A program made the translations under genes and the position numbers. The notes beneath the pieces were generated by a model, which saw nothing but the letters and a program-made list of their open reading frames with translations, searched no databases and was not told the origin of the DNA. 64,000 bases of DNA from positions 124,001-188,000 of the forward strand of contig CAJNDS010000173.1 of the NCBI GenBank assembly GCA_905221605.1, given 5' to 3'. This document shows positions 1 through 11,700 of this stretch, piece by piece (the stretch's first letter is position 1; each line of letters starts with the position of its first letter). This DNA comes from Symbiodinium natans. Its lineage: Eukaryota > Sar > Dinophyceae > Suessiales > Symbiodiniaceae.

Positions 1-998
1 GCTTTCACGTCCCTCCAAAATGCCAATAACACGCACTTTGTTACGGCTGTTAAGGCTGCTTTTTCACATCCCATGAAGATCTGATCGTGTGCAGCCGGCT
101 TGTGCCAGACGCCGATGTAACGAACAATGAGAGCACAAGATCCCAGTACGAGCCCAGCACTCGGTTCGATTCCTGAGGGCTTTGGCCTTGGGGCTTAGCG
201 ACATTTAGCAGAAATTTAGCGATGTTTGTGTGGATGTGAAGTAAATGCTGTTGCTTTATTTGCTTTGTTTACTTCGCAGGGCTGAGCCGGAACCTGAAGA
301 CTCGGTCACTGCAGGGCCCTCAAAGTGAGCGTTGTGACAAGGTGTGCGCATGTGCTGGTAGCACGTGATGCGTGAGTTCATTCGAGTTCGGGGGGTTACT
401 CAGGTTCTGGAGGGGTCTGCTCCAGTGCTGCAGGCTTCGGATGCCATGCCTGCAGTCGTGCTGACACGAAGCTGACACGAGCCTGAAGTGCAGGAGTCCA
501 ACATGGTCAATATGGCTGATGATGGCGAGGCGAGATCTTTATTGCTCCGGAATTCAACAGTATCTTGCTTTTCGATGTATCCGCGTGTGTACGTCTGTAC
601 ACTAGCTCTGGGAGATCTCCACAGGTCCGTGTGGCTATGTTCGATTACATGCCCGCAGAAGGAGTCGAGGCTGGTTTGTTGTGCCTTCAGATGTTGGTTG
701 CAAGCACAGGGGCAGCATTCCCAAACAATTGTGATTCATTCTTCTTTCTACTCAAAAGAACAAGCACCATGCGACTGTCGATGGGGAAGCGTCGGAAGCC
801 GATACCAGGAAGAAACACCACTACAACATGCATGCCCACCGGTGGTGGTCTGCATAGCATTGACAGTTGGGTGGCTAATCTTCATGAATGATGCATGTGC
901 TCTGCAACGTCAGATACAAACAAGCCTGCCACCAGCAAACTTCACAGACAAAGAAATGTTAAGAGAACGGGTGAAGCACTGCTGGGCCTGCTGCGCAG
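1..998. other. mostly non-coding leader region
   Basis: I recognise no gene here. Open frames of 60-215 codons overlap in several frames with no family motif, so I leave them out. One small possible exon begins after an AG|G site near 279 and ends at a GTGAGC near 327 (about 15 codons, Glu/Pro-rich). It is too short to support alone. Confidence 0.4.
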
Positions 999-1127
999 GG
1001 CCAAATTGCAATTGGCAAGGGAGACCTCATCAAGGTTTTCAAGGCATTTGGTTTGCTTGCGACAGAGTTCCGCTCCAAAGGCCAGCATGGCGAGACCGAT
1101 ACCGAAAGAGGAGTGAGCGGTGTGCAG
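999..1127 (+). CDS. candidate internal exon, unknown protein
   Basis: The 43 codons are open in one frame, start at an AG|G acceptor and stop at a GTAACT donor, with exact phase 0 at both ends. The peptide contains GKGDLIKVFKAFGLLATEF and reads like an amphipathic helix followed by a polar stretch ending GVSGVQ. I do not recognise the family. The reverse strand is also partly open here, so strand is not certain. Confidence 0.35.
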
Positions 1128-1607
1128 GTAACTGAAACTGGCTGGGCTGCGGGGGTCAAGCTCTGCCAAGCCCTCGAATCCAATTGTGAGCCGAATCTTG
1201 GACCGCTCGAAGTGAGTGTTTTTCAGGCAGAGAGACCAAGATGGACTACGGAGACGTGGGCTGGTTTCCGGCTGGTTATCTTGCTGGTGCCGACGAGGCC
1301 CGACGTGCTCCTGCATCTTGTGGCCGGAGGCTGGCCAGAGGCTGATGTTTCCGATGGCAGGAGGGGCTGCAGGAAGAGACGCTCGGAGCTTGGGCTTGCC
1401 CTGTGCACTTGTTATTTATTCGTATCGGATTACTTCGCACTAGTCAGCCTCTTGTGCTTCGCCGCAGCCTTCACAGACAGCCGAGCAGCGTCGCGATGCC
1501 ATTCGAATTCAGGATTGGAGTGCCCATACATGGGCTCATGAATGCTTTTCAACAGCCCTACAAGAAGTTCCAGCGCGCAAGCCTGGTTCCACTTGGCAGA
1601 CGCTTAA

Positions 1608-2219
1608 CTTGGAAGATGGAAGACAGAGGTTGAGACACAGGCCATTTCGCAGGCCGCGGCTGCACCTGCCCACAGTTTCTCGAGGTTCGTCAGTCACGCC
1701 ATCCCAGGGTACAGTGCCGGCGAGGAGTGGCCCGCCCGTTTTCGCTGGGAGTACCCTGGAGCTAACTTTCGCAACGTTGCCGTGCCGCAGACGGTCCTGT
1801 CCTGAGAAAGAGGACACCTGGCCGACGCTTGCGCCGCGCTCTGTCTCCCCCACTTGGATGCAGAAGACACCCTCGTCCAACCTGCACACGTGCTCACGCG
1901 CTGCGTGTGGAAGAACTTGGACACTAGTGTTCACACGCCGACGGACGCGGCGCTCAACCGAACGCCTGCGCGGCAAGAGGCAGCCCAAGCCACCGCCCCT
2001 ACAACAAAACAGTGCTGCAACGGCCTCCTAGCGCCATCGCAGACGAGCAGAACCTGCAACCAGCAAGCCCGCCTGCGGCAGCGCGTTGAGGCGCAATGGA
2101 TTGCCATTCGCACACATCCCCAGAAGCCTCCCTGCACAAAGCCATTCGCGCGCGCTGTTGTCGTACTAGTGCCTTTGTTTCTCGGGGGAATCCGACAAGG
2201 CTGTAGACTACTGAACTGA
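1608..2219 (+). pseudogene. long reading frame broken by one TGA, unknown protein
   Basis: One frame runs about 200 codons with a single in-frame TGA at 1803-1805. Upstream of the stop the peptide looks strongly protein-like (AHSFSRFVSHAIPGYSAGEE, then WPARFRWEYPGANF). Downstream it continues in the same frame (HLDAEDTLVQPAHVLTRCVW) and ends at TGA near 2217. Either this is a decayed gene or retroposed copy, or the stop lies in an unrecognised intron. I recognise no domain. Confidence 0.35.
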
Positions 2220-2548
2220 GCCGTGCACAGAACTAGCTTCTCACTGGCTCGCCGGCTCACCCATAGCCGCCATAGCCCATACCCCACACCGAACATCCTC
2301 TCAAAACATGAGTGCAGGCCCTGACATCCCAGTCTGAAAACAGTACACATTTTCACTTTTTTTGCATGTTGTTGCTTCAAAGACTGGCAGCTAATTGTGT
2401 AGTTTGGAGCATGGTAGTGGGGTTACGTGCAACAGATTCCTCCGTAGCACTTTCCAGCATGTTCAAAGTCAGCTTGAGCTTGCTGCCTCGGATGTGTGCT
2501 TTGCGTAGGGCCGCCAACAAAGCAACTTCGCACTTCGGATTTCGTCGG

Positions 2549-2590
2549 GCATACTTCGTCGTACTTCGTCGTGCATATATCGTCATGTTT
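2549..2590. repeat. short degenerate CTTCGTCG repeat
   Basis: The word TTCGTCG, with flanking CTTCG, recurs four times within about 40 bases. A related TTTCGTCG-plus-GACT pattern recurs near 2935. It is a small local tandem duplication with no coding sense. Confidence 0.5.
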
Positions 2591-2635
2591 CGTACGTCTT
2601 GCTTGGTATAGTTGCCCGGTTCTTTGACACCCGAG

Positions 2636-2788
2636 GTGACGCGCGGCTGCGGTTACAGCCTGGACAGCGAAGCTGGCACCTTCGGTCAAAATCGTAGGAT
2701 GGTGCGCCGCATGCTGGAGCTGAAACAGCTGGAGCTCATGGCCCCGGGTGGGCGCATTTTCTTTTCGCGCGCTCTTGTGAGCGTGCAG
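2636..2788 (+). CDS. candidate internal exon, unknown protein
   Basis: Fifty-one codons lie exactly between an AG|G acceptor and a GTATAC donor, phase 0 at both ends. The peptide carries RMVRRMLELKQLELMAPGGR, a basic and leucine-rich helix followed by a Gly turn, then IFFSRALVSVQ. No family is recognised. The splice signals fit the pattern seen in the identified genes of this window. Confidence 0.4.
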
Positions 2789-3049
2789 GTATACTATCAG
2801 TGCAGTTTCAGTTTCACAGCAACTCTAGCAAGAGCATGGGAACGGGGACAATAAGAATTCTTTTCAGGTTTGAGAGACTTCCATGGCAGTTTCTGGCGTG
2901 TTGTCATAAGATAGTGTTATTTGGCTCATCATGTTTCGTCGTGACTCAGCATGGCCCATCTGATCTCTTATGACTCAAGAGTGACTTAGCATGACCCAAC
3001 TCGTTGGTTAGTATGTGTATCTACACGGGACAGATTTGAGACCCCGGGC

Positions 3050-3385
3050 TTGCACCAGCTGCCCGGTTCGCTGTCTCAGGCACATGATTCCATGACATTC
3101 AACGATTGGGGCTTGATGGGGGTTACCGTTGTCGCGCCCATTTTCCGTACTTCCGAGAAATCTGGAATGCACCCATGCATGCCAGATTCAGGTGAATTTC
3201 TGTCGCCCACAGAGGGCGCTTGCAGAGCACAGGAAGGGCGAGACAGGGCTAGAGAAATGAAAGTGTCGCAACTTGGTGAGTTGGTGCGGGAAGTCAATGG
3301 ACCAGCTTTGATTCTGTGTGGCAAGTTGCTACGCATGCTGATGGTCCCGGACTCACCTAGTTCATCTCAATTTTCAGGCTCATAA
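3050..3385 (+). CDS. weak open frame, unknown
   Basis: This is an open frame of 111 codons with a hydrophilic middle part (AREMKVSQLGELVREVNG) that looks more protein-like than its flanks. The reverse strand is also open for 86 codons. There is no homology and no decisive splice boundary, so it may be chance. Confidence 0.2.
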   Translation: MHQLPGSLSQAHDSMTFNDWGLMGVTVVAPIFRTSEKSGMHPCMPDSGEFLSPTEGACRAQEGRDRAREMKVSQLGELVREVNGPALILCGKLLRMLMVPDSPSSSQFSGS

Positions 3386-3530
3386 GCGTTGTTGAATAGC
3401 CTAGCAAACGCAGTGGACTCCTCAGATGCTCGGCTGCAGTGGGAATACTGTGTTGCCTGGTTGACTCGCGTCAACGAAGCCGTTTGATTTTGCATCCGCG
3501 CTCAGGACTGGTGGCCGAGACTTGGCCTGG

Positions 3531-3560
3531 ACCTGAGAACTCCTGAGAACTCCTGAGAAC
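3531..3560. repeat. 10-bp tandem repeat, three copies
   Basis: The unit TCCTGAGAAC is repeated three times, with one base differing in the first copy. It is an isolated minisatellite. Confidence 0.8.
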
Positions 3561-4607
3561 GAGGGCCGCGTCCTAGGGTTGTGATGACCATCGCGATGTG
3601 TGGGTGTCGAAAGTCAGCTTCTCCAGCTCTCCCTGGCATCAAAGCATGGGCAGAACTTTCATGCGTAACGTGTGCTGAAGCGCAATTGGCCATGTGCCAA
3701 GAGATCCCAAGGGACGGGAAGCAGATGTCATGAACCCTCAACTAAAACTTAAGACGTCTTAAGGCTGCATTTCTTTGAGCAGCTTCGTAAACCTCTGACT
3801 GCGTCTCACTCGCAGAACAGCACACGGTGCCATGGCCGAGAGCTTGGAGCCCACACAGGCAGGTGATAATAATAAGAACATGGACTTGCGACTGGTGACC
3901 ACCTTTCCAGCAGCCCTCCCCTGAATGTGAGGCTAGGTAGAATCACAGCATGTTCCTGAATCGCCAGATGGCCGTCCTTGACTCTCGAACTTTGCCAGCA
4001 TGTGCACTCCCAAACAGCTCACATCATCGGTGGAAGCTGAAGACTCATAGTTTTCGCCTTCAAGGGTCTCCTTAACTACACACCGCATGGTAGTTTGTAG
4101 CGCTGTCCAGCTGCCAGTCGTGAGCAAGAAATTGGCTTAGACCGAGCATCGTGAACATCTACTCCTCTATGGGGCATGCCTTCCAGAAGTTCAGAACACA
4201 AGAGCGACAATAACATCGACATTCTCTTCTTTACCGATCACAGCCGAGCGATCAATGTTCAATTACGTCGGTTTGCAGCAAGGCGCTGAACAATCTAAAA
4301 ACCGATGTTCCTTGTGACACGGTAGCGGCACAGAACACTGTAAAAAACGAGGTTCTCGACAACCCCCCCTGCCAAGTGTGGACATGTGAAAACGTCGATA
4401 ACATATTAACGCGCGTCGTTTTTGAAAGTGCAAAACGCATGAAACACTGTCAACAACGATATTTTCGAGCACGCGTGCGAAACCTGAGAAACAAACCACG
4501 ATTTCGAAGTTGAGAAACAAGGACAATGCTGTAAATAGCGATGTTTTGGAAGGATCAGGTAGCGCCGCTAAACTCGACAACCCGTCCACGGCATCGAGCG
4601 AGGCAAA

Positions 4608-4763
4608 AAGAAGAAGAAGGAAGAAGAAGAAGGAGACTAAGAATAATAAGAAGAAGGAGACTAAGAATAATAAGAAGAAGAATAAGAAGACGAACAGTAA
4701 GAATAAGAAGAAGAATAAGAAGAATAACAATAATTGTTAGAAGAAGAACAACAACAAAAAACA
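4608..4763. repeat. purine-rich AAG/AAT microsatellite
   Basis: About 155 bases on the + strand are almost entirely A and G, built from AAGAAG and AATAAG triplets. The open frames across it (poly-Lys/Arg/Asn on +, poly-Leu/Ser on -) are artefacts of the repeat. Confidence 0.9.
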
Positions 4764-5415
4764 ATAAGGTTCTTTGCAAGCGCACACGTGGGTGCGCGCG
4801 TGTGCGCCACAGTGGTTAAGGATGCGCGCACGCGCAGGCTCGCGCCGTGTCCGGACCATGTTTCGGGGTTGTTTACAGGCCGCGCAACCTTCCTCAACCC
4901 CATCCCCCCCAACCGGTCCTGCTGATGCTGCTGATGCGCGTCCTTGGGCTTCTGGATGCCGGGAAGGGTTGGCTCCAAGGCCTCCACAACGGTAGCAAAA
5001 ACAGTTCACCCAGTAGATCCAGATTTCCAGCCTACGGTCCAAATTTGCGCAGCATTCGGATTGAGACTTGATGCGCACATACAGGGCTGAGCGTTGCGGC
5101 TCTGATTCTCACGTGTCCGGCGACCTCGGTAGACATTCGTGCCACATTGCATCGCAACTAGGTCGCATCTAGCCTGAATTAATGGAGGTTTCCGCGAGTT
5201 CAGAGCATCTCTTGCCCACGTTGAGCCGCTTGGCAGCCAGGCGCAGCGGGAAAGGGCATGAAAGGGACATGCGACACGGATGAACAGATTCTCAGCGTTG
5301 AAGGCTGGAAGCAGCCTTCGTCTCTTCAGAAGCTTCTGGGCATGAATATCGTTAATCTCCGACTGCAGGAAGGACTTGTCTTTTAGGGCAGCAACATCTG
5401 CTCTTTGTCCTCTAG

Positions 5416-5535
5416 GTGTGTGAACTCCGATGTCACTAAGGCCGAGCTGCGGCTTGCGTGTCGGGAGGTGCACCAGAGCTTAGAGCAGCTGGTCCACGGA
5501 TTCCACGTTCCAGACACGCCCGGAAGCTTGACTTG
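5416..5535 (+). CDS. candidate exon upstream of the aminotransferase
   Basis: The segment starts at a TAG|G acceptor and ends at a GTGAGC donor. It encodes KAELRLACREVHQSLEQLVH followed by GFHVPDTPG. It could be an N-terminal extension of the aminotransferase that begins 200 bases downstream, but its phase does not join directly to the first recognised exon, so a missing exon or a separate gene is possible. No family is recognised in the peptide itself. Confidence 0.4.
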
Positions 5536-5732
5536 GTGAGCGGCTTTGTTGAGAGTGCGAGACAGAATATGACAATCGTAGTGCGCATTTAGTAGCTTAG
5601 AACATAGTAGCAGATGTCACCTACACCCTCCCGTCGGAGATGAAGTTTGGGGTGCCGGGTTGAACCAGCCATAGCTGACACCCTCGCGATGACAGAGCAA
5701 AGCTCATCTTAGGCTTGTCCCTTTGCGTGCAG

Positions 5733-8700
5733 CGTCAGCCAGAGAACCCATTCGACCAGCTGCTTCCCTTGATGAAGGACACAAAGAATGTGGTGCTGTG
5801 CAAAGGTGTCTGGATCTCAGTTGAATATGTTGTTAACCTCGTTACTGGGGCTCATGACTGCTCAACGTGATGCCACGTTCGTACGTTCGTGTGGCCGGAG
5901 GTGCCGCCAGATGAGTACTTACCGCTGGATACAATCAGCTTCACCGTAAAGGATGCGGATGGCACCAAGGGCATTCAGTGACTGGTCTTTCAAGTCCTCC
6001 TGCTTTCACTGGAATCAGGCAACTTCACAGAACCAAGGACTGTGAACATTGATGCTGCGTCGACAACGCTGGCACAGCGATACCCGGCTTTGGCATGGGG
6101 GCAGCTGAAACTAAGCTTATCAGAGCTTTGAAGTCTGATTGGCTATTGTGACCAGCGTGCTGGCAGAGCATGTGTTGAGCAAGGAAGAGTATCCTCTACG
6201 AACACACTCGAAGTGCAGCTTTGTTTTGCAGATATCATGGCTTGCAGCTTCAACCGGGTTCTGTTATGACGCGTTCTCGAGAAGCAGAGCTCGAGGTATG
6301 CAAGCCTGCAGCCAGTGAATGGGCCATTGCGCTGAGTGCTGGAAGCATGTCTGCTCTGGACATTGCCATCACCATGCTCTTCGTCTGTCTCCTGTGTTAT
6401 AACTGTTCAGAGTCGTCAGCATGGTTTACTGGAAGAGGCTCCTTCATTGCCTGACAAGGTTCCTCAACCCTGGCGATACCATTCTGGTGGAAGAGTATCT
6501 CGGCGTCACGTCCGAGCAGCTGGCTTTGGGGGAGGGGGGCATACATTGAAGCTGCAAGTTTTGCACGCTATCTGTTTATGCTTGTGCTTGTGCTTGTGTT
6601 TGTGTTTTTGTTTGTCGTTGTACCTGTGCTTGTTATTGTTCTCGTCCTCGTCCTCGTCCTGGTCCTCGTCCTCGTCCTCGTCCTGGTCGTGGTGGTGGTC
6701 GTGGTCGTCGTCGTCGTCGTCGTCGTCGTCGGGTGTGTTTAACTAAAAGGCCACTAGCTACGGCCTTATCTGAAGTTGGACCACGTCATCCGTGTCCCCT
6801 CTGGATGCAACGTCCCCGGATCCCAGGTACACATTCTTGGCAATGATCGATGCTTGCCTTGCTGCGGGATTGCGCCAAGCTTGAAGGCAGCAAGACGTCG
6901 CAGCACACCCACACAGCAATGGTCCCATGAGCACATGCTTCCGGGAATTCGTTTGCAGTTCAGGGCACATGCATGAACAAAGTCAGATCGCCCACACTTA
7001 GTTGTCTGCGAGAAGCAGAAATGTTCTCGACTCTCGACACACAAAGTTCACCAACAGTCCTTCTTCGTGAAGGAGGAAGCTGCAGCTGCAGAACTGAGGC
7101 GCTTGGTACCCGTCTCCTGTGATGCTGGTGGTCTTTGCCCAGATTCGCTTGAAGGCGTTCTGAACGCCGAGCGAAATGCTGGACGAGTACCCAAGGTTCT
7201 GTACACTGTCCCAGTGCACTCCTTGGACACGAACGACTCTAAATACTGTGATCTTATATGTGCTTGATAGCTGCTTGCAGCACCTCTTGTGCTAGTCTTG
7301 CGCCGTAACTTTGTTAGGTTGGGCAGAACCCTCTTGGGACGCGACTTCCCAATCAACGTTACGAAGCCATCTACAGCTTGTGTCGCCCGCCTGACGGATG
7401 GTACAGTGTTTGTACAACTCGTCCTTCCTGCAAGAACTGCAGCAGTTCGCGCGCTCGATTGCGCATCGCCTGTGAAAAGAAGCGAGGTGCTGAGAATGGC
7501 GTCTTCATTCTGGAGGACGACGCATACTACTACCAGCAGCACAATGCGCACGATGATCTGCGGGATGACGATGAATCTGCTGTCGGTGGACTGGAGAAGC
7601 TGGGGACCACGTTTGTTTCCCTTGACCACCGAGGCCCTCGGGCGCGGCCCGGTGCTGTTGCTTTTCTTGTGATGCTATGTGTAGGGCATGCTGTTGAGCC
7701 GAGTTGAGCCGAGTTGAGCCGACTCGCAGGCATCGTACTCCGCTTGGACTCCTTTGCGAAGATGCTAGCGCCCGGCTTCCGTCTGGGCTGGGTCACCGGG
7801 CCAAAGCGCCTCGTCGAGGCCCCACGGAGGTCGCTTTCACATCTGAAGGGATCTCTTCGGGCTCTGGGATGAGTCTTGTTGCTCCTTTTGCTCTGCTCCT
7901 GCGCTCTTTAGCCGGAAGCATTACGAAGGCCTACGAGAAGCTGTGCTACATCTCCACGCAGCAGGGAAGTTCTTTGGCAATGGTTTGCCTCGCCTCGTTG
8001 CTGTCACAGTGGGGGAGATCTGGGTTGCAGGCCGGGGCTCATGGCAACATGCTGACCGAAACTGTCATCCCACCGAAAACAGTTATCCCTTTCAATCTGC
8101 TGCAAGTACGATTCGGGACACCACACACACACACTCACTCACTAGACAGTTGGAAAACGTCAAAAAGCATGGGAACAACATCACAAAACTCCACCTCCCT
8201 GTTGCCATGCGATGGGAAAGGGCATTCTATGCAGAATATGACAAGATGTGCAGCAAAAAGCAGGGAAGGGACGGGGTACACCAGTGGGGAGGTTTGTCTG
8301 CGGTTATTTTGCGTGCTGTGCCGTCGTTTTTCGCCGAGTTCAGGCGCAGCTTCGGCACTTGCAGCTGGGCCTTCGACAGCGTTGCCGGGCGCTCCTGCGC
8401 GCCTGTCAGGAGCAGATGCAACAAATGACCAAGCGAAGACCACAGCGAAGACCACCCAAGACAGTCTCTCGTTCTTTTTTCTGCCCATGCAGGAAAACCT
8501 TTCTGATTTGGCAACCTGGACAACTCCGCAGGCTCGTTGCTGTCAGCTGCATTTGTGAGTTGCATGTAGTCCGGTGCGATCGCTCTTCAACCGAGTTCTC
8601 TCGCCCCTTGACCTGCCCCAGGCAGGCATGTTCTTGTGGCTAAAGATGACTCGGCCGACGGCTTTCTCTACCGAGATGTTAATAGACAGTACGGGGCCCA

Positions 8701-11700
8701 AGCTGGTTTTAACATGAAGGATCCCTGGTGGCTTCGCAGGCGTGATGAAGGTAGCAGATGGTACCAACATTCCCTTTCAGTCTCCCAGGTATGAGGCGCC
8801 ATGGCGTCGTGGCCATGCCTGGCTCCTTCTGTTCTCCCAGCGCGCAAAAGGAAGGCGGGCCCCGGCTAAACTGCTATGTCCTGAACAGAGAGCAGTAGCC
8901 ACTCTCCGGGCTGCCCACCCCTCCCCCTCCCTCCACTGTCTTATGGATTGTGCATGTTTGTCCAATGCCGTGATGTCGTCCTGTCCTGTGCTGCTTCTTC
9001 TCGAGCACCAACCTTAATGATGGGCTAAGCCCCGGCTGACAACATGTCTGCCACGCATGATTCTCGTGATTCACAAAGCGCCGGGGCAGAGGAGGCCCCT
9101 TTGATAGATCAGATCGACTTTGACCTTACTCCTGAATCTACGGGCTGTATACGGCGTCCTGTTCAAAACTTGTTTCTCCATCGGACAAATCCGCGGTTTG
9201 CCATCAATGCAGAGCTAGCCTTCCGAGGGGCATTCTTCCTGCTGATCGCTGGAATCCCTGTGATTGTGCCAAGCGGGAAATGGGATCTGGTGGATGATAT
9301 GATCAAGTATGGCATCTATGACAGCAGTGTCTGCTGCTTCATTGTTTTCAACCTGGGCCGCACATTTGGACAGGCCCTAAACAAGGTCAACTCGGGTTTT
9401 CGAGGGACCTTCACGGCAGCTGTCATGGGCTGGGGACTCTACACAGTCTGGCCTGACGGGTACACGCAAGAGTCTGGCGACCTGGACTTTTGGCTCATAG
9501 TGGCCATAGGCATCATCTATGTTTGCCTGGTCATGATCCTGAAGCTCGATTTGTCATTCCAGATGTTTGCAATTTCCAACTTTGCCGGGATATGGATGGG
9601 CATCCTAAACCCAGACTTACGCGCCGAGATCACACCGCCGTGGGCAGGGAACTGGTCTTTGAAGACGGACATCTTGCTGCAGCAGTTGATTCGGACCTTT
9701 TGGGGCTTCATGACTGTGACCATTGCACTGTTGCTTCCGTATCCGCTTTGGTCCCTGGTTCGTGTGCAAGAGAACCAGCTTGTTCTGAACACTCGGCTGA
9801 CGCAGATACTGCGAATGATGGTGAAGTTATATTGCCAGGCTTCGCCGAAGCAGTACGAAAAAGCAGAAGTGCTGAAACTGCTGCAAGGCATGAAGTTCTC
9901 TTCCAGTGAGAACGATCCTCTGATTGCAGAGGCATGGTGGGAGTGCTTCGGCTTTGGGAGGACACAGCTGAAGCGGCAGGTGCTCTTTTCCATGAGCGAG
10001 ACGACCCGGAAAATTTACTTTCTGGCCTTCAATGCTTGGACTGTGTCCTCCGAACAGGTGAGAAGTGGCAAGGACGCTGAGTTGATGCGGCTGGTGAAGG
10101 ATCAGACAGAGAGCGTGCTTGATGAAATGGAAAAAATGCTAAACTTGTTGGTGAAGGCTGCTGAAGATGGCAAGTTCGATCCCAACGAGGCTTTTGCAGT
10201 AAAAGCCTGCAAGCGGAATTTGGAGCGGCTGGAGAGAGAGCTTGCAGCTCACTTCCACGCCAAGAGGCTCGAAGTGGCCCAGAAGGCACCGAAACTTCCC
10301 GGGGGAGTGTCGGAATCCCTGTACAAGGAAGTGCGCATTTCCCAGGTCTTGGAATGGAGTATCAGTCGAATTGTGGGGGAGGTGATCCAACTTTCTGATG
10401 GTGTTTGCAAGTTCTCGACCGGTGAAGCTTCGCTTCCACCGCCTCCAGATGGTGCAGGCTTCCTGGGGTGCTTCCAGGGTGTGGGCGAGAAGGAGCACCT
10501 CCTGTATGCTTGGCGGGGTATTAGCTCCTACCTCCTCAGCTTCATGCTGGGCTACTTCGGCTTCAAGGAGATTGTTCCCCCGTATTCCTCAGGAATCGCT
10601 GGCACAGCCCCTCTGCTGTTCTCCATGTATGTGGGCTCTGCCTTGGTGAATGACTTGAACCGAATACAAGGTCTGATGATTGGGAATGTTATCTCACGAA
10701 TTCTGAGAGGCTTGATTGACGATTGTGATCCTACGGATTTGGCCTTGCATGCCTTCATTACATTCACGTGGGTTTGGACCGGCCTCTTCGTTTGTTATCA
10801 CTCACGCTCTTACTCTACGATCGGTGTCCTAGCTGCTGCTTTCGGGGCAAGTGCCCTACTCGCGAACAGCTGCAATCATCTGACAGACAATGTGGGAAAG
10901 CGTGCAACCTTCGATTCTTTGGCGATGAATTGCATTGCCGTCATGATCACCATGTGTGTAGACTTTCTGTTCCAAGCAGACCGTGCATCTGACCAGGCAT
11001 ACAAAATCTTGGACCAGTGCTGGCAGCAGATTCATCTGTCGCTGGCGGGTATATTCAATCCAGATGTTAAAGTTGTGAAGTTCGAGTCGGCGAGAGCCAA
11101 AGAGCTTCTCGCGCAAGCCATACATATGGGCGAGGAAGCGAATCTAGAACCTCGCTTTTGGCGTACAATCTGGCACCAGGAGCTGTTTACAGGAGTCTGC
11201 CGGGCTACAGATGCCCTGATCGTTGCAACTGCTGCTTTGGAGTCCGCTGTTGCGGAGCATGGGAGCGACGAGGATGCCAAATTTGCAACCTTTCTTGAGC
11301 TTTCGCAACTCAGCCCTCCCAACGCCAGGGTAGGACTCTTTGGCAGCCCGCAGAACGTAGATCTTCTGCGGAACTTTGTGGCGGTCCAGAACTTGTTGAA
11401 CATCTTTGTGCAAGAGACGGCTCAGACGTTTGATGGAACAGTGCACGATCATCACGATGATGGAAACGACAACAATGCAGTCGTGAAGACTGAAGCTGAT
11501 GTGGAGACCCAATTCATTAAGCAAACGGTCCCCAAGTTTTTTGGTCTGGCAAATGATAAGCCAAGGGATAAGATGTCCCATGATAAGATGGCAAATTTGT
11601 CGGTTGTCTTCGCAGGACGTGCACGAATTAAGGATGTCCTCCGAAAAATTCAGCACGTGATCTTGGCAAGTCACTGGGAGTACTGAGTCCACATATGTGG

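Noticed and set aside
150-185. GTTCGATTCC resembling a tRNA T-loop
   Set aside because: The flanking bases do not form a five-pair stem, and no acceptor or anticodon arm lies at the right distance.
4510-4987. Lys/Asn-rich and Leu/Ser-rich ORFs
   Set aside because: Artefacts of the AAG/AAT microsatellite on both strands.
8742-8788. Possible extra aminotransferase exon (VMKVADGTNIPFQSP)
   Set aside because: Including it breaks the phase. Treating it as the pyrimidine-rich end of the intron gives a perfect family match across 8688/8789.
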